Positions 16,730-24,326 of a stretch of DNA of 64,000 nucleotides are shown here, piece after piece. Origin of the DNA: Brevibacterium sp. UMB1308A (lineage in GTDB: Bacteria > Actinomycetota > Actinomycetes > Actinomycetales > Brevibacteriaceae); contig NZ_JASPDO010000007.1 in NCBI RefSeq assembly GCF_030230605.1, forward strand, positions 23,168 through 87,167, written 5' to 3'. A program made the position numbers and the translations under genes. How positions within the stretch are numbered: position 1 is the stretch's first letter; every line of letters begins with the position of its first letter. The notes beneath the pieces are model-generated. The model did not search any database and was not told the DNA's origin. It saw nothing but the letters and a program-made list of their open reading frames with translations.

Positions 16730-17469
16730 GTAAGGAAACGTCACCTGCAATCAAGGTCAGCGGGCTACGTAAGTCGTTTGGCGACAACGAAGTGATTAAG
16801 GGAATCGATTTCGAGGTAGCACACGGTGAAGTCATCTCGCTCATTGGGCCATCTGGCTCAGGTAAGTCCACGATTCTTCGGATGCTCAATCGCTTAGAGG
16901 ACCCCACCTCGGGGAAAGTTGTGATCGAGGGAACCGACATCACGGACCCCGCAACCAACCTCAACTCCGTGCGTCAACACATTGGCATGGTTTTTCAGCA
17001 CTTCAACCTGTTTCCCAACATGACCGTGATTGAGAACATCATGCTGGCACCGGTTGAGTTGAAGAAAAAGAGCTCCAAGGACGCGCGCGACTATGCGATG
17101 CGACTCCTGGAACGAGTAGGCCTTGCAGATAAAGCTGACGAACGCCCCCACAAATTGTCGGGCGGGCAGAAGCAGCGCGTCGCAATCGCGCGTGCTCTTG
17201 CTATGGAACCTCAGATCATGCTCTTCGACGAGGCCACCTCGGCGCTCGACCCGGAAATGGTCGGCGAAGTACTCCAGGTGATCCGGGACCTCGCAAAAGA
17301 GGGCATGACCATGATCCTGGTGACTCACGAAATGGGCTTCGCTCGCGAAGTCTGCGACCGGGTGTTCTTCCTGGCCGACGGGGAGCTCGTCGAGTCTGGC
17401 CCACCCGAGGAAGTCTTCGACAAGCCGGAACACCAACGCACGCAAGACTTCCTGGCCAAAGTCCTGTAA
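16726..17469 (+). CDS. Polar amino-acid ABC transporter ATP-binding protein
   Basis: 247 residues with all ABC motifs: Walker [11 protein letters not shown]-loop [12 protein letters not shown], signature [15 protein letters not shown], Walker [15 protein letters not shown] and the H-loop [11 protein letters not shown]. Closest to the GlnQ/HisP group. Powers the fused binding protein-permease encoded immediately upstream; GTG start overlaps that gene's stop. Followed after about 30 bases by a strong terminator, so the operon has two genes. Confidence 0.94.
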   Translation: MSKETSPAIKVSGLRKSFGDNEVIKGIDFEVAHGEVISLIGPSGSGKSTILRMLNRLEDPTSGKVVIEGTDITDPATNLNSVRQHIGMVFQHFNLFPNMTVIENIMLAPVELKKKSSKDARDYAMRLLERVGLADKADERPHKLSGGQKQRVAIARALAMEPQIMLFDEATSALDPEMVGEVLQVIRDLAKEGMTMILVTHEMGFAREVCDRVFFLADGELVESGPPEEVFDKPEHQRTQDFLAKVL

Positions 17470-17499
17470 CCAAAGCCGTCGTAACTAAAGCTGGTGTGA

Positions 17500-17529
17500 C
17501 AACCCCGAGGTGGAACGACCTCGGGGTTG
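17500..17529 (+). terminator. Intrinsic terminator of the amino-acid ABC operon
   Basis: CAACCCCGAGGT (17500-17511), 6-base loop, perfect complement (17518-17529), followed by the T-rich TTCCTTCCCTT. Confidence 0.88.
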
Positions 17530-17661
17530 TTCCTTCCCTTACACATGGGAAAGAAAGCTCCAATTTGAACCATTTGCGTCCTTGGTGCGTGTGTTGAATG
17601 CATGCGAAAACGGAGCAGGACTATCTTTGAAAATGAGTAGTGCACACACGGAAGGTCACTC

Positions 17662-19197
17662 ATGGGTTCCCGATCAAAAATCATTAGCCTGGCTGCCGCC
17701 GTCACGGCAACGGCCACAGCCGGCCTCGCAGTGCGAGACCTCCTGCAGAAGAAACACTCCCTTTTGCGCAACTACCCGGTGGCGGGTCACGCCCGGTACA
17801 TGCTGGAAGATATCCGACCTCAAATCCAGCAGTACTTTATTGAACGTAATTGGGACGGTAGGCCGTTTGACCGTGATACGCGAAGCCTGATTTACGCGCG
17901 TGCAAAGGGTCAAGACGACGACGATGCGTTCGGCACCGAACTCGACGTGACGCGCGTTGGCGCGGAATACCTGGTTCACTCGATGGCTCCAGTGGCCATG
18001 CCAGAAAATCCACCGCGCGTGCACATCGGTGGTGACGAATGCACGCAACCGTATGACATGTCGCTCATGAATATTTCAGCCATGAGCTTCGGGTCGCTGT
18101 CTGACAACGCAGTACGCGCCCTCAACAAGGGTGCTGAACTGGGTGGCTTCCTTCACGACACAGGTGAAGGTGCGATTTCGCCTTACCACCAAGAAGCAAA
18201 CGGTGACCTGATGTGGGAGCTCGGAACCGGGTACTTTGGTGCGCGCGACGAGAACGGCAACTTTGATCCGCAACGCTTCCGCGATCGCTCTGCAGATGAA
18301 CAAGTCAAGTGCGTGTCACTTAAGCTGTCGCAGGGTGCAAAACCTGGACTGGGAGGGATGCTCCCTGGCCCCAAGGTCACGCCCGAGATCGCCGAAATTC
18401 GCGGAATCCCGGTAGGACAGGACTGTATTTCACCTGCGTACCACCGTGTGTTCTCAACACCAGTTGAGCTGATTGAGTTCACCGCGCGTATGCGGGAACT
18501 CTCCGGTGGTAAACCGGCAGGTTTCAAGCTCTGTGTGACGTCCCGTGCGCAGGTGCTGGCGGTATGTAAAGCCATGTTAGAAGTTGGGACCACCCCTGAC
18601 TTCATCATCATCGACGGATCAGAAGGTGGAACAGGAGCTGCGCCTCTGGAATTCGAAGACCACATGGGAATGCCGCTGACTGAAGGTTTGGCGACCTTCC
18701 ACAACGCCCTGGTGGGAACCGGATTGCGCGATCGCGTCAAACTCGGCGCCGCCGGAAAGGTCGCCGCAGGTAACGACATTGTGAAACGCCTGATCCAAGG
18801 AGCTGACTTCACGATGTCGGCACGCGCCATGATGATGGCGATTGGATGCATCCAGGCCCAAGTGTGTAACACCGGCAAATGCCCAGTGGGTGTGGCCACA
18901 CAGAACCCGCTTCGTGCACGTGCACTGGATGTCGAAGATAAGTCGATGCGCGTCTTCCGCTACCACCAAGCAACAGTGAACCAAGCGGTGCGACTGATGG
19001 CCGCCATGGGTGTACAGGATCCCAGCGAGCTTGACTACTCGATGTTGCGCAAGCGCGTTTCTCACAAGCAAACACTTGGTTTTGACCAACTGTTCGACCA
19101 CCTCGGCGACGGTGAGCTTTTGAGCCAAGCTCCTCAAGCGTGGGAAGCGGCATGGAATGCCGCAAGCCCCCACTCATTCCTGCCTACACGCAAGTAG
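17662..19197 (+). CDS. FMN-binding glutamate synthase-family protein (single-chain GltB-like)
   Basis: 511 residues. N-terminal hydrophobic helix (residues 7-23) suggests membrane attachment. The central and C-terminal parts match the FMN/Fe-S domain of glutamate synthase: MNISAMSFGSLS, GGFLHDTGEGAISPYH, QGAKPGLGGMLPG, SEGGTGAAP, and a 3Fe-4S-type cysteine set C-x5-C-x4-C (CIQAQVCNTGKCPVG) near residue 395. The amidotransferase domain and GltD partner are missing, so it is unlikely to be a classical glutamate synthase; the family is usually left as 'FMN-binding glutamate synthase family', function unproven. GGAAGG lies seven bases before the ATG. Confidence 0.85.
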   Translation: MGSRSKIISLAAAVTATATAGLAVRDLLQKKHSLLRNYPVAGHARYMLEDIRPQIQQYFIERNWDGRPFDRDTRSLIYARAKGQDDDDAFGTELDVTRVGAEYLVHSMAPVAMPENPPRVHIGGDECTQPYDMSLMNISAMSFGSLSDNAVRALNKGAELGGFLHDTGEGAISPYHQEANGDLMWELGTGYFGARDENGNFDPQRFRDRSADEQVKCVSLKLSQGAKPGLGGMLPGPKVTPEIAEIRGIPVGQDCISPAYHRVFSTPVELIEFTARMRELSGGKPAGFKLCVTSRAQVLAVCKAMLEVGTTPDFIIIDGSEGGTGAAPLEFEDHMGMPLTEGLATFHNALVGTGLRDRVKLGAAGKVAAGNDIVKRLIQGADFTMSARAMMMAIGCIQAQVCNTGKCPVGVATQNPLRARALDVEDKSMRVFRYHQATVNQAVRLMAAMGVQDPSELDYSMLRKRVSHKQTLGFDQLFDHLGDGELLSQAPQAWEAAWNAASPHSFLPTRK

Positions 19198-19230
19198 CAA
19201 GCGCGGTTAGTGTCGTTGGGCTGAGGGCAC

Positions 19231-19488
19231 TCAGCTCAACGACATGAACAGCTTTTCAAGGTCTTTCCGAACTTCTGGCTCATTGCCTTGGGCCATGCAC
19301 TCCTCCAAGCCGGTCGCAATGATGGCAAAACCAGCCCGGTCCACTGCTTTTGACGCTGCTGCCAGCTGTGTCACGGCAGAACGGCAATCGGCGCCTTCTT
19401 CAAGTAAACGGATAACTCCTGCGATCTGTCCTTGTGCTCGCTTGAGGCGGTTGATGACAGGCTTCATGCTCTCGGGCTCGAGGTCCAT
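19231..19488 (-). CDS. cstR: CstR-like persulfide-sensing repressor (CsoR/RcnR fold)
   Basis: 85 residues of the CsoR/RcnR (DUF156) all-helical family: KPVINRLKRAQGQIAGVIRLLEE, then Cys35 and Cys64. Copper sensors of the family use Cys-His-Cys, with the His four residues before the second Cys. Here that position is Gly60 and only the two cysteines 29 apart remain, which is the CstR pattern (Cys31/Cys60 in the Staphylococcus aureus protein) for sensing persulfides through di- to tetrasulfide links. ATG 19488 has AAAGGA upstream. It is divergent from the Cys-rich/CstB-like operon, with two operators between. Symbol assigned by motif and context. Confidence 0.85.
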   Translation of the reverse strand: MDLEPESMKPVINRLKRAQGQIAGVIRLLEEGADCRSAVTQLAAASKAVDRAGFAIIATGLEECMAQGNEPEVRKDLEKLFMSLS

Positions 19489-19525
19489 GCGGTCCTTTCG
19501 TGACGGAACTACTGTCGAAACTATA

Positions 19526-19539
19526 TACCCCCGGGGGTA
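19526..19539. promoter_or_regulatory. CstR/CsoR operator 1
   Basis: TACCCCCGGGGGTA, a perfect 14-base palindrome of the G/C-tract type bound by CsoR-family repressors. It adjoins a -10-like TATAGT (19525-19520, minus strand), so it should control cstR itself. Its centre is 22 bases, about two helical turns, from operator 2. Confidence 0.85.
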
Positions 19540-19546
19540 CTTTTGC

Positions 19547-19562
19547 ATACCCCGAGGGGTAT
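19547..19562. promoter_or_regulatory. CstR/CsoR operator 2
   Basis: ATACCCC-GA-GGGGTAT, perfect 7-base arms around a 2-base centre. It lies 47 bases upstream of the Cys-rich gene and probably covers the promoter of that gene and the CstB-like gene. Both sites on the same helical face could allow cooperative binding of CstR tetramers. Confidence 0.85.
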
Positions 19563-19609
19563 ATGGCACAGTGGTGTGCAAACACATCGATTAGAGTGGA
19601 GAACGAGCC

Positions 19610-19786
19610 ATGTGCCGACCTGTAAATTGCAAAAAATGTGGAAAGACGACGTGGGCTGGCTGCGGGCAGCACATCGATTCCGTGAAAGCCACCGTCTCAC
19701 CGCAACAGTGGTGTACGTGCTCACGTGAAAAATCCTCTAAATCCCCAAGCTTTTTCGCTCGACTGTTTGGTCAAGCTGGAAGGTAA
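19610..19786 (+). CDS. Small cysteine-rich protein (58 residues) of the persulfide operon
   Basis: Begins MCRPVNCKKCGKTTWAGCGQ and ends FFARLFGQAGR. Seven cysteines fall at positions 2, 7, 10, 18, 35 and 37 plus spacing typical of CxxC (C7-x2-C10) and CxC (C35-T-C37) pairs, which could bind zinc or carry sulfane sulfur. Similar short 'MCRPxxCxxCGKTTWAGCGQH' proteins occur in many actinobacteria but have no assigned role, as far as I recall. The gene lies between the CstR operators and the CstB-like gene, whose ATG comes four bases after this stop; the GGAAGG serving that gene is inside this reading frame. Co-regulation by CstR is thus almost certain. The C-terminal tail is basic and may be variable. 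Confidence 0.8.
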   Translation: MCRPVNCKKCGKTTWAGCGQHIDSVKATVSPQQWCTCSREKSSKSPSFFARLFGQAGR

Positions 19787-19790
19787 CACC

Positions 19791-21179
19791 ATGCTTCTGG
19801 AACGTTTTTACGACGAAGATCTCTCGCAAGCAAGCTATTTCATCGGATGCCAGGCCACTGGTGAAGCGCTTGTTATTGACCCGCGTCGTGACATTCGCGT
19901 GTACACCGAACTAGCCCAGCGCAACGGAATGACGATCGTTGCCGCCACAGAAACACACATCCACGCGGACTACCTTTCGGGAACCCGCGAGCTTCAGAAC
20001 GCAGGTGCAACGGCATACGTATCCAAAGAAGGCGGAGCCGATTGGACGTACGGATTCGACGCGGAGCTACTGGGCCACGGTGACACCATTCGCATTGGTA
20101 ACCTCACGCTCGAAGCTCGCCACACACCGGGGCATACTCCAGAACACCTGATGTTCCTACTTACAGACGGCGCGTTTTCTGACGAACCCGGTTACGCGTT
20201 TACAGGAGACTTTGTTTTTGCCGGTGACCTGGGGCGCCCGGACCTCTTAGATGAGGCCGCCGGCGGTAAGGACACTCGCTTTGGTGGTGCACAGGACCAG
20301 TTCGACAGTCTGGCGCGTGAGTTCGTGACCTTGCCCGACTATGTGCAGGTGTTCCCAGCGCACGGAGCAGGGAGCCCGTGCGGAAAAGCCCTGGGTGCCG
20401 TCCCGTCATCGACAGTGGGGTATGAAAAGCGCAACGCATGGTGGGCTCCGTTTATCGCCAACGGTGACCGTGACGGATTCGTCAACCAGCTGTTGGACGG
20501 TCAGCCTGACGCCCACGCGTATTTCGCTCGGATGAAAACGGAAAACCGGGACGGCCCTGCCGTCATTGGTGAGGTCAAAGACCTGGTGGAATACAGCGCA
20601 GAAGAATTGGCGCCGTTGGTGGAACGCGCCGAGGTCGTTGTTGTGGATCCGCGCCACAACAGTGCCGTACATGAAGGGACAGTCGCTGGTTCGCTCAATA
20701 TTCCTGGGCCGGACAAGGCCGCGAGTTTTGGCGCCTGGGCGTACGATCCGCAGAAGGATTCGACTCCACTGGTGATCTTGGCCAGTGACCGTGACGAAGC
20801 GGGCGAGATCCGTGATCACTTAGTGAGGGTGGGGATCGACACCGTCACCGGTTATGTCACGAGTACAGAAGGTCTTCCGGTGTATGTGCCTGTTGTTATC
20901 CCGTTTGATGAAGTGACGGATGCCGACTATCTGCTCGATGTTCGTGGCCGTGGTGAATTCGACGCCGGGCATATTCCGGGTGCCCACAACATCAACGGAG
21001 GACGTGTTCTGTGGCGTACTGAGAATTTACCTCAAGACACACGAATCGTGTCTTACTGTCAGTCTGGGGTGCGAAACTCGGTTGCTGCGTCTGCTCTTCG
21101 TAGGGCCGGATTCGATGTTGCAGAGCTTGACGGCAGTTACGGAAAGTGGGTTAAAGACCAGGCCGCGGAGAACGCCTAG
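19791..21179 (+). CDS. CstB-like persulfide dioxygenase-sulfurtransferase (MBL + two rhodanese domains)
   Basis: 462 residues from ATG 19791 (GGAAGG eight bases upstream; the 22 extra in-frame codons upstream overlap the Cys-rich gene). The N-terminal metallo-beta-lactamase domain resembles ETHE1: ETHIHADY (His56, His58, Asp60), HTPGHTPEH (His115), FTGD (Asp140) and FPAHG (His191). A first rhodanese-like domain (about 278-358) lacks a catalytic Cys. The second (about 376-455) has the active loop CQSGVR with Cys423. This three-domain plan is that of S. aureus CstB, which converts persulfides and sulfite to thiosulfate. Operator and regulator upstream agree with that role. Confidence 0.9.
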   Translation: MLLERFYDEDLSQASYFIGCQATGEALVIDPRRDIRVYTELAQRNGMTIVAATETHIHADYLSGTRELQNAGATAYVSKEGGADWTYGFDAELLGHGDTIRIGNLTLEARHTPGHTPEHLMFLLTDGAFSDEPGYAFTGDFVFAGDLGRPDLLDEAAGGKDTRFGGAQDQFDSLAREFVTLPDYVQVFPAHGAGSPCGKALGAVPSSTVGYEKRNAWWAPFIANGDRDGFVNQLLDGQPDAHAYFARMKTENRDGPAVIGEVKDLVEYSAEELAPLVERAEVVVVDPRHNSAVHEGTVAGSLNIPGPDKAASFGAWAYDPQKDSTPLVILASDRDEAGEIRDHLVRVGIDTVTGYVTSTEGLPVYVPVVIPFDEVTDADYLLDVRGRGEFDAGHIPGAHNINGGRVLWRTENLPQDTRIVSYCQSGVRNSVAASALRRAGFDVAELDGSYGKWVKDQAAENA

Positions 21180-21192
21180 GTCCCACGTATCA

Positions 21193-21795
21193 CTATTGTT
21201 GCGTTGAGTTTGAATGGCCGGGATCTTGCAGTAAGAGTTCCCGGCCCTCAACGTTTTCTAGCAGACACGGGTCAATAGGTGTACCTTCTTTGATCACTGA
21301 AAGCCGGCCATTAGCTTCGAGTATCACGCACTGAACAAGTCCGGGAGACGCGATGCCGGCTTCGCGGATGGCGACGTACAGATTGGCTTCGGTGATGTGG
21401 GCGCGCTGCATAGCGCGAGGGATCATTTGGCCGTGTGCCATGAGGAGCCGCGGGGGAGCGCTCACCGTTCTCCTGAACCCTACTGTGTGCTGGAGTGCAC
21501 CAAAGATTGCTTCCATGATCATGAGCGTGGCCAAGCCAATGATTCCAACCATCACTGTGGGCGGGTGTCCCAGGATGACGCGTCCAGCGACTGCCCCAAA
21601 CATGATGATGACAACGGCGTCAAAGGAACTCATGGTGCCAAGGATGCGGATGCCAAAGATTCTGATGAGAACCAAAAAAGCTACGTAGATGGTGACTGCC
21701 GAAATGATCACGAACGGAATGCGCCAAAGGTCGATTCCGAGTAGCTCACCAGCAGCAGCCTCCCATCCCTGCGGAGGAGTGAAACGTTCGACCAT
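21193..21795 (-). CDS. DUF421 (YetF-like) membrane protein
   Basis: 200 residues. Three N-terminal membrane helices (about 27-48, 55-75, 80-100), then a soluble C-terminal domain. The segments RIFGIRILGTMSSFDAVVIIMFGAVAGR (family hallmark 'R..GKR.l..ltpfd..') and ANLYVAIREAGI...VQCVILEANGRLSVI are characteristic of DUF421. Function unknown; some members influence spore germination or stress traits. Convergent with the CstB-like gene (13 bases apart). Confidence 0.85.
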   Translation of the reverse strand: MVERFTPPQGWEAAAGELLGIDLWRIPFVIISAVTIYVAFLVLIRIFGIRILGTMSSFDAVVIIMFGAVAGRVILGHPPTVMVGIIGLATLMIMEAIFGALQHTVGFRRTVSAPPRLLMAHGQMIPRAMQRAHITEANLYVAIREAGIASPGLVQCVILEANGRLSVIKEGTPIDPCLLENVEGRELLLQDPGHSNSTQQ

Positions 21796-21957
21796 ATAAG
21801 CAACAGTACTCCGGGCGAAAGTCCTTCATCCTAGGTAACCCCGTGGGCTAGGTTTCATGTGGCGCTACGTGGTTCCATATGGCAATACCGCAGAGCCAGG
21901 TACAAGCGGAGGTGCTAATTTGTGGGCCACATCGATGAACGAGTTTTAAGAGGTGCC

Positions 21958-23157
21958 ATGACGATCGATTTTGTTGCAGAAGCAAAGGGGCTCGCACAAG
22001 ACCTGATTGCACTCCGCAGAGAGCTTCACGCTGATCCGGAGTTGGGAAATGATCTTCCACGTACCCAGAAACGTGTGCTCGACGCTCTGGCAGGGCTTCC
22101 TGTAGAAATCACCTTGGGTAAGGAACTGTCCTCAATCACGGCGGTTTTGCGGGGTGGCAAACCTGGGCCCACGGTGTTGTTGCGCGGTGATATGGACGCG
22201 CTTCCCGTGGTTGAAGAAACCGGCCTGCCTTATGCTGCCACGAACGGCAACATGCACGCATGTGGTCACGACCTTCACACGGCTGGCTTGGTTGGCGCGG
22301 TTCGTCTGTTGAGTGCCCATCAGGACGAACTTCCTGGAACTGTTGTCTTCATGTTCCAACCGGGGGAAGAAGGACCTGGAGGAGCAAAGCCGATGCTCGA
22401 AGAGGGCCTGTTGAGTGTTGCGGGGGAACCTGTTGACGCTGCGTTTGCCCTGCACGTTCTCCCGGGTGAACAGGGGGTCTTCGAATGTCGTCCGGGAACA
22501 ACGATGGCGGGGTCGAACTACTTGCGTGTGACGTTCCACGGCGAAGGTGGACACGGTTCAAGGCCGGACGCAGCCACTGACCCAGTACCACCGCTCGTGG
22601 AGTTTTGTCAGGCCGTTCAGGTTATGATCACCAGACGTTTCAGCGTTTTTGACCCAGTCGTTCTCTCCATCACAACTCTGAAGGGTGGAGAAGCCTTAAA
22701 CGTGATCCCACCGGCAGCTTCGATGGGAGGGACAGTAAGGACGCTGTCCCATGAAACAACCGAGAAGTTCCCGCAATACGCCAAACAGTTGGCTGAGAGC
22801 ATCGCCCAGGCGCACAATTGCACAGTCGACTTTGACTGGGAGACCTTCTACGCCGTTACTGTCAATGCACGCGAAGAAGCTGATCTTGTACGTTCAACGT
22901 TGACCGAGGTGTTCGGCGAGGAACGCTTCCGAGTGCCGGAAAAGCCAGTCATGGGTTCAGAAGACTTTTCGTTCGTTTTGCAAGAAGTCCCGGGTGCGTA
23001 CGTGATACTTCAGGCGAGTCCGCCCGATGTGGACCCAGCCACAGCAGCCTATAACCACTCGCCACATGTCCTCTTCGATGACGCTGTTGTGGCGGACCAA
23101 GCGGCGGCACTTGCTCACATCGCGTGGGAGTACAACCAGCGAGGTAACAATTCATGA
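21958..23157 (+). CDS. M20-family amidohydrolase (IAA-amino acid hydrolase/hippurate hydrolase type)
   Basis: 399 residues from ATG 21958 (AGAGGTG just upstream). M20D signatures: RRELHADPELG, LLRGDMDALPVVEETGLPYA, NMHACGHDLHTAG with the metal-binding cysteine and histidines, FQPGEEGPGGA with the catalytic Glu, and late MGSEDFSFV and YNHSPH. Such enzymes remove acyl groups from N-acyl amino acids (hippurate, N-acetyl-diaminopimelate, auxin conjugates). Overlaps by four bases the membrane transporter gene that follows, implying uptake or export of the same metabolite. Confidence 0.88.
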   Translation: MTIDFVAEAKGLAQDLIALRRELHADPELGNDLPRTQKRVLDALAGLPVEITLGKELSSITAVLRGGKPGPTVLLRGDMDALPVVEETGLPYAATNGNMHACGHDLHTAGLVGAVRLLSAHQDELPGTVVFMFQPGEEGPGGAKPMLEEGLLSVAGEPVDAAFALHVLPGEQGVFECRPGTTMAGSNYLRVTFHGEGGHGSRPDAATDPVPPLVEFCQAVQVMITRRFSVFDPVVLSITTLKGGEALNVIPPAASMGGTVRTLSHETTEKFPQYAKQLAESIAQAHNCTVDFDWETFYAVTVNAREEADLVRSTLTEVFGEERFRVPEKPVMGSEDFSFVLQEVPGAYVILQASPPDVDPATAAYNHSPHVLFDDAVVADQAAALAHIAWEYNQRGNNS

Positions 23158-24326
23158 CCGCTATTTTTGCCGCGACGATTCTTCTCGCTTTCATCGCATT
23201 GGGCGAGCTGATCTCCCTGTGGTCAAAGGCCCGGGTTCCAGCTCTTCTCATTGCCATGTTGGGAACGTTCATTGCTGTTCAGCTGAACATCATTCCCGAC
23301 ACCATCATCGACGATTCGTACCTTCCACAGATCTACGCGATTCTCGTGGCGCCTCTTCTGTTCCACATGGGTTCGCTGATCCCGTTGAAAACGATGCTCG
23401 CTCAGTGGCGTAGTGTGGTGATTTCATTTGCCGGAATGATCGTCGCCGTAGGTGTGATTGCCGCAGTGGTTGGCCCCATCTTTGGTTTCCAATACGTTGT
23501 GGCCGGAGCCGGTCCCCTGGCGGGTGGGATCGTGTCAACGGGTCTGACCACAGATGGGTTGAAAGCTGCCAACGTGGACTCCGCGATTGTGGTGCTGCCA
23601 GCCCTTGTGCTGATGCTTCAGTCCCTTCCATCAATGCCCTTGACCAACCTGTTGTTGCGCAAGTTCGCGATTCATCTCCGTGATTCGGGTGACCTGGAAG
23701 AACTTGCTCGCAACCACAAGAAAGTCCAAAAGGAAAACGGTGGTGACAAGAAGCTAGTCAACCTTCCTCAAATGCTGGTCGACAACGAACTGTTCATTCT
23801 GTTCCTCATTCTGGTGGGTGGTTCACTTGCGACGCTTCTGGCTATACCCACCCACATTCCGTCGTCGATCATCGCCCTGGTCCTGGGTGTTGCTTCGACC
23901 GCGATTGGTCTGACTCCAGAACGTTCAATGGAGAAATCCAGCTCGTTTGGAATTGCTATGGCCAGTGTTGTCGCAATCGTGATGGCGCCCCTGGTTGCCG
24001 CTTCGCTGTCAGATGTTTTGGCCGCTCTCATTCCAGTAGCCGTCATCCTCGCAGTGGGTGCCGTGGGCATCATGATTGGTGGTGCGATCGCCACCAAGCT
24101 CCTCAAATGGAAAACGACACTGGGGATGTCAGTGGCGCTTACCGCCATGTACGGTTTCCCCGCCGACTACCTCCTCACCAACGAAGTTGTGCGTTCGGTA
24201 GGGCGTACAGAAGAAGAACGCGATGCCCTGAGGGAAGCGATGTTGCCAGCCATGCTGGTGGGAGGTTTCACCTCGGTGAGCGCGGGCTCAGTGGTGATTG
24301 CTTCAGTCTTGGTCAGTTTCCTGTAG
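23154..24326 (+). CDS. Sodium/glutamate-symporter-like membrane protein
   Basis: 390 residues, about ten hydrophobic helices in two halves separated by a charged loop (residues about 175-205, HLRDSGDLEELARNHKKVQK). GGIVSTGLTTDGLKAANVDS and the late GGFTSVSAGSVVIASVLVSFL are glycine-rich re-entrant-like segments. The general pattern recalls the glutamate:Na+ symporter (GltS) clan, but I recognise no exact family. Translationally coupled (ATGA) to the M20 amidohydrolase, so it probably transports that enzyme's substrate or product. Its last 14 bases overlap lysX, convergent. Confidence 0.7.
   Translation: MTAIFAATILLAFIALGELISLWSKARVPALLIAMLGTFIAVQLNIIPDTIIDDSYLPQIYAILVAPLLFHMGSLIPLKTMLAQWRSVVISFAGMIVAVGVIAAVVGPIFGFQYVVAGAGPLAGGIVSTGLTTDGLKAANVDSAIVVLPALVLMLQSLPSMPLTNLLLRKFAIHLRDSGDLEELARNHKKVQKENGGDKKLVNLPQMLVDNELFILFLILVGGSLATLLAIPTHIPSSIIALVLGVASTAIGLTPERSMEKSSSFGIAMASVVAIVMAPLVAASLSDVLAALIPVAVILAVGAVGIMIGGAIATKLLKWKTTLGMSVALTAMYGFPADYLLTNEVVRSVGRTEEERDALREAMLPAMLVGGFTSVSAGSVVIASVLVSFL

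Noticed and set aside
18183..18899. Antisense frame within the glutamate-synthase-like gene
   Set aside because: No motif or ribosome binding site; the plus strand has FMN and Fe-S motifs.
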